Origin: Vulcanimicrobiota bacterium
GTDB taxonomy: Bacteria > Vulcanimicrobiota > JAJTBE01
Assembly: GCA_021107945.1 (NCBI GenBank)
Contig: JAIORV010000178.1
Coordinates: 1-41,458 of the forward strand
Length of the DNA: 41,458 nt
Direction of reading: 5' to 3'
The first letter of the stretch is position 1. Each line of letters opens with the position of its first letter. A program made the position numbers and the translations under genes. The notes beneath the pieces were generated by a model that made no database searches, had not been told where the DNA came from, and worked only from the letters and a program-made list of their open reading frames with translations. Below, in pieces: positions 25,325-33,504 of the stretch.

Positions 25325-25407
25325 ATCCGGTACATCAAATTTTTGTTACCTTAACTTCATTAAAAATGGAAATTATCCTGTAATAAGTACTACGAAACCA
25401 TATGGGA

Positions 25408-25436
25408 TTGAAATGGTATAAAATCAATGTTATAAT
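25408..25436 (+). promoter_or_regulatory. strong promoter of the radical SAM pair
   Basis: TTGAAA-17 nt-TATAAT, an almost perfect sigma70 promoter 41 nt upstream of the ATG at 25477. The two maturase genes follow with a 28-nt gap and probably form one transcript. Confidence 0.75.
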
Positions 25437-25476
25437 CCATCTGGAGCAAAAACGATATAATTCATTGGATAATTAA

Positions 25477-26847
25477 ATGCTGAATATTTTGAATCAACCT
25501 GAAAAAAATTTGCGGGGGCTTGTTTTGTCCAGCGCCCCCGGACTTTATACAAGAAAGAGGAATGACAAGATTCTCGTAATAATCCCGAATCGTGGAAGTT
25601 GGGTGATTTTCGATTCTCTATTTCGTTCCTTTTTCGAAAAGATTAAAAAGCCTATTCTTTATCAGGATTTTATTTCAAATGATCAGGGAATCCCCCCGGC
25701 TATGTATGTTGCTTTTATGGAATCAGCTTTCAAGACCGGCATTCTTCTTCTATCGGGAAAGCAAAAAGCCCCGGATATAACAAGTGCCGGGGCAGATGGG
25801 GATAAGCCTCGGTTATTGCACATTCATCCACAAGGGAATACAGCCGAAGAGTTTGAAACATTTGGGAAATTTATCAGGAACCGTATGAAAATTGAAAAGT
25901 TCAACAATTACCTTATTTACGTCAAGGGAAACAAATCTCCTGTTAATGATGGATTTGTTGAATTTGCAGAGAATTTAATATATTTTGCAAAAGAATTGAA
26001 CAAGAATATAATTTTTTCTATTGATGTATATGAGCCACCCGCTGAAATTCCTGCGGTCTTCTCTGACCTTCCGATTACATTGAATTACCGTTTTATAGGT
26101 CCCGAGGAATTATATATTAAAAGAAAGTCTAAAATCGATTTTAACAATATTCTATTTTCATTGAGAAAGACAAAGAATAGCGGTATTCAAACAGGTGTCG
26201 TTATTGATTTCCATCATCCCGACGAGGTAATGCCTGCAATGGAATTTTTCCTGGATGAGGGATTGTCCAATATTGCCCTCAAAATATCTCCGGATGTTAT
26301 CCTCAGGGATGAGCCTATTACGAAAAGTATCAGGAAAATGGAGGATTTTGCGAACAAGTATATGGAAATGTTTCAAAAGTTGATATCAAGAATCGGAACC
26401 GACCACACCAGAATTTTTCTTGATGATATCAACAGATTCATCAATCATATGACCGGAAAATATTACGAACACCCCTGTGGTACAATGCCCTGCGGTATGG
26501 GCGAGAGGATCCAGGTTTTGCACGCGGACGGTACCTTACTTGCCTGTGAGTCTGTAACGGGCAAGTCGAAAAACAGCCTGATTATGAATGAAGATGATAT
26601 AAATTGTCCCGGAGAGTCAAATATGCTAAAATACTGGAGAGGCCGGAGTATGGAAAAACTCCTTCGTTGCGGCAGGTGCCCCTGGAGGAAGTTCTGTAGC
26701 GCCGGCTGTCCGGTTCTCACTTATGAGAAATATGGCGATCTGTTTCATGAAGATCCCAGGTGCAGGTTCTTGCAGATGATGTTCGAGAACCTGATATGGT
26801 TTTTACACGACAATCCCCTGGTTGTGAATAAAATTGGAGGCTTTTAA
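25477..26847 (+). CDS. SPASM-domain protein, pseudo-radical SAM partner
   Basis: A 456-residue protein. The N-terminus (about 10-65) resembles a PqqD-like peptide-binding domain. The centre (about 110-320) aligns in layout with the radical SAM barrel of the next gene, but at the cluster site it reads PRLLHIHPQGNTAEEF, without any CxxxCxxC and without GGEP. The C-terminal SPASM region is intact: C334, C339, C357, C398, C401, C407, C411, C429. It shares the end motif ENLIW.LHDNP with its neighbour. It therefore probably cannot cleave S-adenosylmethionine but can still hold auxiliary iron-sulfur clusters and bind peptide. SPASM-only partners of radical SAM enzymes are known, for example in GeoRSP systems. 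The promoter is at 25408. Confidence 0.82.
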   Translation: MLNILNQPEKNLRGLVLSSAPGLYTRKRNDKILVIIPNRGSWVIFDSLFRSFFEKIKKPILYQDFISNDQGIPPAMYVAFMESAFKTGILLLSGKQKAPDITSAGADGDKPRLLHIHPQGNTAEEFETFGKFIRNRMKIEKFNNYLIYVKGNKSPVNDGFVEFAENLIYFAKELNKNIIFSIDVYEPPAEIPAVFSDLPITLNYRFIGPEELYIKRKSKIDFNNILFSLRKTKNSGIQTGVVIDFHHPDEVMPAMEFFLDEGLSNIALKISPDVILRDEPITKSIRKMEDFANKYMEMFQKLISRIGTDHTRIFLDDINRFINHMTGKYYEHPCGTMPCGMGERIQVLHADGTLLACESVTGKSKNSLIMNEDDINCPGESNMLKYWRGRSMEKLLRCGRCPWRKFCSAGCPVLTYEKYGDLFHEDPRCRFLQMMFENLIWFLHDNPLVVNKIGGF

Positions 26848-26875
26848 CTTAAAAGAAGGCTGAACGGTGGTATAA

Positions 26876-28396
26876 GTGGACAAAACAAATTCATTACCCC
26901 TTGGAATGAGGCTCCTGAGAGGGAATTCTCTCGTAAAGAAAACGGACGGCCTTGCCCGCATCAGGCGGGGAAAGGAAATCCTTTTTATTGAGAAGGAGAC
27001 TGCAAGCTGGATTATCCTTGAAGGCGCGCAACTTGCCCTGTTCAATTCATTAAAACAACCCATGACCGTAAACGAGATTCTCACAGGCTTAATCTCCTCT
27101 CTTTCAACCAGGGAAAAAGAAGAGCTTCTTGTCAAGCTTTTTAAGCGGAATATGATTACGGTTAACTGTCAGTCTTTTTACAACCCCGCGAAAATGTGGG
27201 AACTCCCTCAGAAATACCCGCAGTTCCTGTGTTTCCATATAACCAGCGCATGTAATTTTGCCTGTAAATATTGTTATGCCAGGGCAAATCCGTATAAGCA
27301 AAAATTATCGCAGGAAGTAGCACACAGGGTGGTAGAGAGGATCCTGGAAGAGATTCCCAACAAGAGCCTTCTGATAGATTTTCACGGAGGCGAACCTTTC
27401 ATGGCGTATGACGAAATGGTGGATACGATCAACTATGCCAAGGAGTATAACTCGAAAAAAGGAATCGGGAAAATCCTGAATTTTGTTGTGCAATCAAACG
27501 GCTCTCTTGTGACCGTGGAGAAGGCACATTACCTCAAGTCTATTGATTGTAATGTGGGATTCAGCCTTGACGGACCGAAAGACGTTCATGATCAGCAGAG
27601 GGTGTATCCCGACGATTCCGGCACATTTGATTTGATATGGAAAAATATGATGGAGCTAAAAGCATCGGGGATTGATATAGGATTCCTGGCGGTTATCCAC
27701 AATCCGGATAATTATCTCAGGACATTCAAGTTTTTCCTTGACCAGGGACTTCGCTCATTCAGGATAAACTACTCCGCTTATATCGGGCGCGCCACCGAGG
27801 AGCTTGAATTTCCCCACGGCAGGGGAGAGGCCTTTGCCAGGCGTTACCTTGAGATGGCTGACGCGGCGATAGAATTCGTCGAATCAACCGGTGAACGCCT
27901 GTCGATGAAGGATCTGGACAGTCAAATAAACAATATTGTAAGCAAGAAAAGACCTTTTATGTGCTACCGCTCGCCTTGCGGTTGTGGTAATTCGATTCTC
28001 GGGTTCGGGCATGACGGTGGGATTTATGCCTGTGAAGAGGCGACGGGCGTTGAAGAGTTTCGCATAGGAAATATTTTTGATGACTCGAAGACACTAACGG
28101 AAATTATTGATACAAGCGAGGTTCTGAAAAAAATCAACGCAAGGACTGTCGAGAATATCCCAAAATGCAGGGATTGCACATTTAAGCGGTTTTGTGGAGG
28201 CAGATGTACTACAAAGTCATTCGCAAGATATGGAAACCTTCAAAGGGAAGATCCAATGTGCAGGTTTTATCAGACAGTCTATCCCGAGTTAATCTGGAGA
28301 GTTCATGATAATCCCGGAATAGTCGACAAACTCAGACCCAAGAAACAACCCCGCCCCGCATGGAAGAAAGACGACAAGGAATGCGATTCTTGCTGA
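26876..28396 (+). CDS. radical SAM/SPASM peptide maturase
   Basis: A 506-residue enzyme. Residues about 8-100 form a PqqD-like RiPP recognition domain. The radical SAM motif is C126NFAC130KYC133, followed by GGEP (171-174) and LDGP (231-234). SPASM cysteines include C363, C368, C386, C431, C434, C440, C444 and C462. It ends in ECDSC (502-506). Such enzymes modify ribosomal peptides (thioether, C-C or similar links) or act as anaerobic maturases. The SPASM part is closely similar in layout to the upstream gene, indicating an ancient duplication. The GTG start has GGTGG 5 nt upstream. No convincing precursor peptide gene is adjacent. Confidence 0.93.
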   Translation: MDKTNSLPLGMRLLRGNSLVKKTDGLARIRRGKEILFIEKETASWIILEGAQLALFNSLKQPMTVNEILTGLISSLSTREKEELLVKLFKRNMITVNCQSFYNPAKMWELPQKYPQFLCFHITSACNFACKYCYARANPYKQKLSQEVAHRVVERILEEIPNKSLLIDFHGGEPFMAYDEMVDTINYAKEYNSKKGIGKILNFVVQSNGSLVTVEKAHYLKSIDCNVGFSLDGPKDVHDQQRVYPDDSGTFDLIWKNMMELKASGIDIGFLAVIHNPDNYLRTFKFFLDQGLRSFRINYSAYIGRATEELEFPHGRGEAFARRYLEMADAAIEFVESTGERLSMKDLDSQINNIVSKKRPFMCYRSPCGCGNSILGFGHDGGIYACEEATGVEEFRIGNIFDDSKTLTEIIDTSEVLKKINARTVENIPKCRDCTFKRFCGGRCTTKSFARYGNLQREDPMCRFYQTVYPELIWRVHDNPGIVDKLRPKKQPRPAWKKDDKECDSC

Positions 28397-28402
28397 CTAA
28401 TA

Positions 28403-28498
28403 AGTCATCCCGAACTTGTTTCGGGATCCGAAATATGGCTTGAACATTAGATCCTGAAACCCTGAAACAAGTTCAGGGCAGGCGAGTTCAGAATGACT
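28403..28498. mobile_element. 96-bp MITE-like element
   Basis: The ends AGTCATCCCGAACT (28403-28416) and AGTTCAGAATGACT (28485-28498) are inverted repeats matching at 12/14. Each end also forms its own hairpin (CCCGAA/TTCGGG and CCCTGAA/TTCAGGG). The termini resemble those of the 223-bp element at 22347. It has no coding capacity. Confidence 0.65.
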
Positions 28499-28548
28499 AA
28501 GTTCACTTCTTAGACGCCCCCAGCCGGGGAGGCAGGTCATGAGATTAG

Positions 28549-28612
28549 CCCCTGGCTTCAGCCAGGGGTAATAATGAATAAAACACCCGGGATAATAACT
28601 GCTTCAGCAGTT
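28549..28612. repeat. two short hairpins of the TTC-loop type
   Basis: Hairpin CCCCTGGCT/AGCCAGGGG around TC (28549-28568) and AACTGCT/AGCAGTT around TC (28597-28612). The form matches hairpin 2 of the composite repeats at 11848 and 41148 (two-base TC loop, flanking TTCAG). They may belong to the same REP-like family. Confidence 0.65.
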
Positions 28613-28671
28613 TACCAATCCCACATTTTATGGTTTCATATTGCAATAGGATTCCAATAGAGAGGTAAATT

Positions 28672-29238
28672 ATGACTGAGAAAAAATATTCCCTCATGGA
28701 CAGGTGGCGATGCCTTTTTCGCAAAGAATTTTACATGATATTGCCAAATTACATCTTCTTCCTGATACCCATTGCATCCATCATGGCATATCTTTCACAT
28801 AGATATATCGACAACTGGATTGGATGGAAATTTCCTATCCCAAGACCCTATAATTTCATCTTTTTTGGTGTAAGCCTTATTGTGGGGTTCGCCGGGATTT
28901 TATGGGTTTACAGTTATCTTATCCTTGAGGGTGAAGGCGGCCCCTGCCCACCTTTTACATCGAAAACAAAAAGACTTGTAAAAACAGGAGCATATAGCCT
29001 TTGCAGGCATCCTTCAATCTTATTCAAACTCTTTGGTGTGATAGGACTTGGGTGCGCTTTTGAATCAATCTCGTTCCTACTCATAGTGATACCCACTCTC
29101 CTTGTATTCTCACTCCTTGCAAACAAGAAGATGCAAGAAGATCCCCTTATAGAGAAATTCGGCGATGAGTACCTGGAATATAAAAAGAAAACTCCCATGC
29201 TGATACCGGATTTCTGGAAAGCCTTTGGATGGAGATGA
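28672..29238 (+). CDS. ICMT/PEMT-like membrane methyltransferase
   Basis: A 188-residue protein with helices at about 20-42, 58-85 and a C-terminal pair at about 117-147. The family signature is present: VKTGAYSLCRHPSILFKL (the RHP motif) and EKFGDEYLEYKKKTPMLIP near the end. Isoprenylcysteine carboxyl- and phospholipid N-methyltransferase relatives transfer methyl groups to membrane-embedded substrates using S-adenosylmethionine. The acceptor is unknown. It starts 275 bp after the radical SAM gene with an AGAGAGG ribosome binding site; a functional link to the maturase is possible but unsupported because repeats intervene. Confidence 0.82.
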   Translation: MTEKKYSLMDRWRCLFRKEFYMILPNYIFFLIPIASIMAYLSHRYIDNWIGWKFPIPRPYNFIFFGVSLIVGFAGILWVYSYLILEGEGGPCPPFTSKTKRLVKTGAYSLCRHPSILFKLFGVIGLGCAFESISFLLIVIPTLLVFSLLANKKMQEDPLIEKFGDEYLEYKKKTPMLIPDFWKAFGWR

Positions 29239-29247
29239 TTGTCGGTT

Positions 29248-29274
29248 ACTATTCACCGCAGAGGACGCAGAGAG
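29248..29274 (+). repeat. CGCAGAG dispersed motif
   Basis: TACTATTCACCGCAGAGGAC followed by GCAGAGA, between the methyltransferase and msrB. It matches the motifs at 15650 and 30421. It explains why the msrB reading frame is open further upstream than its real start. Confidence 0.55.
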
Positions 29275-29295
29275 AAGAAAAAAGGAGAATTAAGA

Positions 29296-29724
29296 ATGGC
29301 TGGAGAGGATATGAAAAAAACCGACGCCGAATGGCAAGAAAATCTGACACCTGAGCAATATGGAATAACTCGTCAAAAAGGCACGGAGCAAGCTTTTTCC
29401 GGGAAATACTACAATTTCAAGGGTAGGGGAATATATAAATGTATTTGTTGTGGAAATGAGCTTTTTTCTTCATCCGTGAAATTTGACTCGGGGTCGGGAT
29501 GGCCGAGTTTCTATGAGGCAAAATCAAAGAACAACATCCTGGAAAAGGAAGACACAAGCGGCGGTATGACAAGAACGGAGGCAGTCTGTGCCCGGTGTGA
29601 CGCTCACCTGGGACATGTCTTCAGGGACGGTCCCAAACCAACGGGGCTTCGATATTGCATTAACTCGGCGGGATTGAAATTTGAGGGTGAGAAAACTGAA
29701 AAATCATCGACTGATAAAGAATAG
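29296..29724 (+). CDS. msrB: peptide-methionine (R)-S-oxide reductase MsrB
   Basis: A 142-residue enzyme that reduces methionine-R-sulfoxide in proteins. Zinc cysteines C49/C52 and C98/C101 are present, together with GSGWPSF (66-72), the conserved HLGHVFRDG (104-112) and catalytic C121 in RYCINS. The ATG at 29296 is chosen because AAAGGAG lies 8 nt upstream; the frame stays open back to 29239, but only through a repeat. The length is normal for a stand-alone MsrB, with no MsrA fusion. There is no signal peptide, so it acts in the cytoplasm. Confidence 0.96.
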   Translation: MAGEDMKKTDAEWQENLTPEQYGITRQKGTEQAFSGKYYNFKGRGIYKCICCGNELFSSSVKFDSGSGWPSFYEAKSKNNILEKEDTSGGMTRTEAVCARCDAHLGHVFRDGPKPTGLRYCINSAGLKFEGEKTEKSSTDKE

Positions 29725-29729
29725 CAAAA

Positions 29730-30221
29730 TCACTTCTCTTTTATCGGCAAATAGACATCTATCTCCGAATTTTTCTGATCTTTCAGGTTGAATCTCTCAT
29801 CATAAAGCTCAAAATCAAAATTGTCTGCAATATCATACCCTGATTTCGTCAGCCATTCCCCAAATATGTAGTCATAAGTATGGGATAAATTGGAAAGCTC
29901 TCCCTTGTGGGTAAACATCGCATACTTATGAGCCGGAATTGTCCTTGTCACCATACCGTCGGGGACATCATCAAAATTGCTCACTTCAAAACAGACAACT
30001 TCGTTAAACTCTGTATCCTTTGACATGTTTTCAATTGTAACATCAACATCTCCCGATTCACATATTCCATATGCTACGTCAGGATTTACCTTGTTTTTAA
30101 TCTCATGAAATCTTGGCATGAAATCATCCCATAGCTGTGGGATTGTGTTGTTATTAAGTGTAAACTTCCGCTCCATTCCAATTACCTTAAAAGATTCTTT
30201 TGTTACGATTTTCGGTTTCAT
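29730..30221 (-). CDS. GyrI-like/AraC effector-binding domain protein
   Basis: A 163-residue stand-alone effector-binding domain. The pattern is typical: KESFKVIGMERKFTLNNNTI at the start, then LWDDFMPRFHEI, AYGICESG, VTRTIPAHKYAMFTHKG, and YDYIFGEWLTKSGY with the end FELYDERF...EIDVYLPIK. Members bind small hydrophobic molecules or protect gyrase; many are fused to AraC or MerR regulators, but this one has no DNA-binding part. GGAGGTG precedes the ATG. It converges on msrB with only 5 nt between the stops. Confidence 0.85.
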   Translation of the reverse strand: MKPKIVTKESFKVIGMERKFTLNNNTIPQLWDDFMPRFHEIKNKVNPDVAYGICESGDVDVTIENMSKDTEFNEVVCFEVSNFDDVPDGMVTRTIPAHKYAMFTHKGELSNLSHTYDYIFGEWLTKSGYDIADNFDFELYDERFNLKDQKNSEIDVYLPIKEK

Positions 30222-30420
30222 AAACGCACCTCCGGTTAAGTATTGATGACATTTTTTTCACCACAAAAACCACAAATGCCAAAAAGAATTTTCTTTGCGT
30301 TTTTTGCTTCTTTGTGGTCATTCTAATTCCTCTTTACAATGTTTAAGGGGATAAGACAATTTTCTACCCAAATATCACAGAGCTAATAATGAGCAAAGTG
30401 TTGACTTCAATTAAAACTCC

Positions 30421-30450
30421 GGGTCCTCTGCGAACTCTGTGGTGAATAAT
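30421..30450 (-). repeat. CGCAGAG dispersed motif
   Basis: On the minus strand it reads ATTATTCACCACAGAGTTCG followed by CAGAGGACCC. This is the fullest copy of the motif in this window. Confidence 0.55.
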
Positions 30451-30475
30451 CAATGAAATGTTAACATAATTTTCC

Positions 30476-30505
30476 TTGTCATTTGTCTCAGAGTTGTTGT
30501 ATAAT
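30476..30505 (+). promoter_or_regulatory. promoter of the unknown gene at 30541
   Basis: TTGTCA-18 nt-TATAAT. The expected start of transcription (about 30512) lies just downstream of a possible TTG start at 30511, which supports the ATG at 30541 instead. Confidence 0.65.
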
Positions 30506-30540
30506 TTATCTTGGAAACATGTAGGATTGGAGCGAATCAG

Positions 30541-31365
30541 ATGAAAATTCACCGTGACCGATTGGGAACTCAGAATAAGAGGCCGGATATCAATAGTTCA
30601 TCTTCGGGTAAGAAATACAATTCCGTCAGTATCGATACAAGAGACAGGCTGTCTATCTCAAAAGATAATAAAGATAAGACCGGAATAATTGAAACCAGAT
30701 TTGCTCATTTGAGGAGTAAGTTGAAAACGGCCATTAAAGACAGTGCAGATGCAAATGAAAAACAGGATATAGAAGTCGGACAGGTCACAGGTAATTTGCA
30801 GGAATCCGAAAAAGATGTTTCCATAACAATACCATTCGATAAGCACATCGAACAGGCGTGCGATTATATTCTGGAAAAAACCGAATCTCAATATCCCGGT
30901 TTCAAATCCAATGATATGGGAAAATCAAGAAAAGCTCATCAGATTCGTTCTCACATGAAAGATTTCGTGGAATTTGTCAAGGAAAAACAAAAGGGAGACC
31001 TTGCCTCGCTTCCTGAAAAAGAGAGAAAGGATATGATAAGTGAAGCTACAGGTTTTATAGCCGATAAAATCGGAGATGAATATGGCATGGCTCCACATAT
31101 GAGAAGAAATGCCATATTTATGAGCCCTATCAGAAGCAACGTGGGTGATTACCTTGATTTCCTTAACAAAAAAAATATGGTCATATCGTCAGATGAAAAA
31201 GGAGAATTGACTGTAACAAAATATTTATCAAGAGAATCCGCGATGAATGCCCTGACCGGAATGGATAAAAACAGTCAAGTTGATGATAAATCACAAAAAA
31301 GTATAACTAAGATGGGAAGTTGGGTTGTAATAGGCGGAGTAAAGCTTCCGGTTAATGAGAAATAA
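30541..31365 (+). CDS. uncharacterised charged cytoplasmic protein
   Basis: A 274-residue soluble protein that I do not recognise. Residues 1-55 are polar and Ser/Lys/Asp-rich, probably disordered. The middle (about 90-215) looks helical and charged (IEQACDYILEKTE, RSHMKDFVEFVKEKQKG). The C-terminus has a short strand-rich end (MGSWVVIGGVKLPV). There are no Cys, no signal peptide and no membrane helix. The ATG is supported by GGAG 8 nt upstream and by the promoter at 30476. It stands alone, converging on the racemase gene with 2 nt between stops. No function is assigned. Confidence 0.7.
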   Translation: MKIHRDRLGTQNKRPDINSSSSGKKYNSVSIDTRDRLSISKDNKDKTGIIETRFAHLRSKLKTAIKDSADANEKQDIEVGQVTGNLQESEKDVSITIPFDKHIEQACDYILEKTESQYPGFKSNDMGKSRKAHQIRSHMKDFVEFVKEKQKGDLASLPEKERKDMISEATGFIADKIGDEYGMAPHMRRNAIFMSPIRSNVGDYLDFLNKKNMVISSDEKGELTVTKYLSRESAMNALTGMDKNSQVDDKSQKSITKMGSWVVIGGVKLPVNEK

Positions 31366-31367
31366 AA

Positions 31368-32060
31368 TTATTCGACAGCCTTTTTCAGGGCGGCTCTTGC
31401 CAGGATTCTTGTGGAGTCAAGAGTGGGTAGGGGTGAAGTCGTGTCGTCTATCAAAAGGGGAATCTCGGTACATCCCAGTACAACCGCATCACATTCGTTC
31501 TCCTTGAAATTCTCTATTATTTTCACGAAGTATCTCCAGGATTCATTTTTCAAGATTCCTTTTACCAGTTCATCAAAGATTATTTGATTAATTTTTTCTC
31601 TGTCTTCTTTTTCGGGCACCATAAATTCAATTCCCCTAGGTACAAGTTTCTCCGGATATACAGGCCCTTCCATCAGGTATTTGGTTCCCAGAATACCCAA
31701 TTTCTTGAAACCTCTTGATTCCGCTTCCTTCGCCACTTCTTCTGCAATATGAAGCCAGGGAAGAGGGGAGTTCTCTATAACCATAATAAACGCCTGGTGA
31801 ATCGTATTATCAGGGCAGATAACGAAATCCGCTCCCGCCCTCAAAAGCTTATCTGTTGAGGATAGCATCAATTTAGCGACGCCTTTCCAGTTTGCTCCGC
31901 CATAAAAACATTTTTCGTATTTGCCCAGAGAGTGAGTATGCATGGTAACTTCCGGGTGATCCAATCTTCCCATGTATTTTTCTCCCTCCCGGCATATGGT
32001 GCGATAGCAAAGTGCCGCTCCTTCACTGGAACAAGCGACTATTCCGATATGTTTGGCCAT
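31368..32060 (-). CDS. Asp/Glu racemase-family protein with atypical first site
   Basis: A 230-residue PLP-independent Asp/Glu racemase fold. The C-terminal catalytic motif is intact (VLGCTEIPLL, C197). The N-terminal motif reads ICPDNTIH (81-88): the residue directly before the conserved NT is Asp84 rather than the usual Cys. In some family members (YgeA type) this site is Thr and activity is one-directional or altered, so substrate and reaction here are uncertain. It is coupled to the upstream permease gene, 32 nt away, with GGAGG before the ATG. Together they may import and convert a metabolite. Confidence 0.83.
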   Translation of the reverse strand: MAKHIGIVACSSEGAALCYRTICREGEKYMGRLDHPEVTMHTHSLGKYEKCFYGGANWKGVAKLMLSSTDKLLRAGADFVICPDNTIHQAFIMVIENSPLPWLHIAEEVAKEAESRGFKKLGILGTKYLMEGPVYPEKLVPRGIEFMVPEKEDREKINQIIFDELVKGILKNESWRYFVKIIENFKENECDAVVLGCTEIPLLIDDTTSPLPTLDSTRILARAALKKAVE

Positions 32061-32092
32061 TTTATTTACCTCCAGTATAATTCTTATTATGG

Positions 32093-33373
32093 CTATTCTT
32101 CACTCGGAAGAATAAGATTCAGGATTATGGCCACAATTGCGCCGGTGGTGATTCCTGAGTTCAAGAGAATTTGAAGCATTTGTGGCAGATTTTTCAGGAT
32201 ATCAGGTCTGAAAACAACTGCAAGTCCGCACACAACTGAGATGGTGTAAATAAGGATATTGCGATATGAAGGCTCAGCCTCCCTCATTCCGGACATACCC
32301 GCCGATGCGACCATACCGAACATTATAAGCCCCGCTCCTCCCAGTACCGGGAGCGGCATTGTTGCAATAACCGCCCCGAGTTTGGGACATATTCCCAGTA
32401 TCATCAGGATTATCCCCGCTATTGTAACGACATACCTGCTTGCAACACCCGTGAGACCGATTATTCCAATATTCTGTGAAAAAGTTGTGTTCGCTCCACC
32501 GCACATGATACCACCTATGGCGCTTCCCACACCGTCACAAAGAACGCCGCCTTTCAACTCCTTCTCGGTGACGGATCTATCACATACCCGCGCTGTAGCG
32601 GTCAGGTCCCCGATTGTCTCTATGGTTGTTACCAGGTATGCAATTATAAACGGCAGAAGCGGCGCCCAGTGGAATGAAAAGCCGAACCTGAAAGGCATCG
32701 GAAAGCTGAACCAATCCGCTTTTAATATGGGAGCGAAGTTGAGTTTTCCCAATAGGATGCATGTAATGTATCCCACAAGCATCCCCAGAAAAACTCCCGT
32801 TGTTCTGAGAAATTTATTTTTCAGGGATATGAAAACGATAATAACGATAATAACAAAAAGTGCCACTCCCAGATTGGAAAGACTCCCGTAGTCCTTCGCT
32901 CCCACTCCGCCCGCCATCCAGTCAACAGCAACCGGCACGAGGGAGAGACCGATGAGGGTTATCACCGCAGAAGTAACAATACGGGGGAATAACTTTTTGA
33001 CGGCCGGGATGAAGAAGCTTGCGACAATTTCCACAACAGTGCCGAATATTGTTGCCATAAACATTGCACCCATGCCAAACTGTTTAACCACAGAAACGGC
33101 AGGTCCCACGAATGTGAATGATGTTCCCATAACACATGGAAGTCTGGAGCCAATTCCCAATGGAGAAGTCGTCTGAATTATCGTAACCAGACCCGCGCAA
33201 AAAATGGCGGCGCTTATATAAAATGTCATATTTTCATGATTTAACGCCGCTGCCCCTCCCACAATAAGCGGGACAGCCACAATTCCGTTGAACGCCGCCA
33301 ATATGTGCTGAATAGCAAGTAATATGGACTGGGGTAGGGGAGGTTTCTCTTCCAGTTTATACTGAATTCGCAT
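32093..33373 (-). CDS. NCS2-family nucleobase (xanthine/uracil) permease
   Basis: A 426-residue transporter with about 12-14 membrane helices. Family motifs are clear: QTTSPLGIGSRLPCVMGTSF, CDGVGSAIGGIMCGGANTTF and SQNIGIIGLTGVASRYV. NCS2 carriers take up purines, uric acid or uracil with protons or sodium. The SQN(I/V)G...TGVASR signature is the xanthine/urate branch style, but the exact substrate cannot be read from sequence. The ATG at 33373 is chosen because AGGAG lies 7 nt upstream; a TTG 42 nt earlier has none. It is first in a two-gene operon with the racemase-like gene. Confidence 0.9.
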   Translation of the reverse strand: MRIQYKLEEKPPLPQSILLAIQHILAAFNGIVAVPLIVGGAAALNHENMTFYISAAIFCAGLVTIIQTTSPLGIGSRLPCVMGTSFTFVGPAVSVVKQFGMGAMFMATIFGTVVEIVASFFIPAVKKLFPRIVTSAVITLIGLSLVPVAVDWMAGGVGAKDYGSLSNLGVALFVIIVIIVFISLKNKFLRTTGVFLGMLVGYITCILLGKLNFAPILKADWFSFPMPFRFGFSFHWAPLLPFIIAYLVTTIETIGDLTATARVCDRSVTEKELKGGVLCDGVGSAIGGIMCGGANTTFSQNIGIIGLTGVASRYVVTIAGIILMILGICPKLGAVIATMPLPVLGGAGLIMFGMVASAGMSGMREAEPSYRNILIYTISVVCGLAVVFRPDILKNLPQMLQILLNSGITTGAIVAIILNLILPSEE

Positions 33374-33464
33374 CAAATGCTCCTGGTCTGGATAATCGGC
33401 CGGACAATCAGACAATTAGAAAATAAATGGAAAATTATATATTTCCGCGGGTATTTCCGATTAG

Positions 33465-33493
33465 ATTATTACTGTTCAATATATCTTGTTCAA
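33465..33493 (-). promoter_or_regulatory. possible promoter of the permease-racemase operon
   Basis: On the minus strand, TTGAAC is followed after 16-17 nt by TAATAA/AATAAT, giving a leader of about 85 nt before the ATG at 33373. I see no purine riboswitch core in that leader. Confidence 0.4.
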
Positions 33494-33504
33494 TCCTTTG
33501 CAGG

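Larger units (their letters stand above)
30222..30540. other. intergenic region with inverted repeat, CGCAGAG motif and promoter
   Basis: No gene is supported in this 319-bp stretch. An imperfect inverted repeat (ACCACAAA at 30260 and 30269, TTTGTGGT at 30311-30318) lies near the left end. The CGCAGAG motif is at 30421-30450, and a good promoter for the next gene is at the right end. Confidence 0.6.

Noticed and set aside
25402-25476. A 24-codon reading frame ending exactly at the ATG of the SPASM gene, considered as a RiPP precursor.
   Set aside because: It has no ribosome binding site and lies across the near-perfect TTGAAA/TATAAT promoter, so most of it would not be transcribed.
28574-28660. 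A 28-codon frame after the radical SAM gene, considered as a precursor peptide.
   Set aside because: It overlaps a repeat hairpin, has no clear ribosome binding site and no leader/core pattern.
29239-29295. Upstream extension of msrB as an N-terminal peptide.
   Set aside because: This stretch is the CGCAGAG repeat, and the ATG at 29296 has a strong ribosome binding site.
33374-33464. Purine riboswitch upstream of the nucleobase permease.
   Set aside because: The leader is only about 85 nt and I could not find the conserved junction and loop bases.
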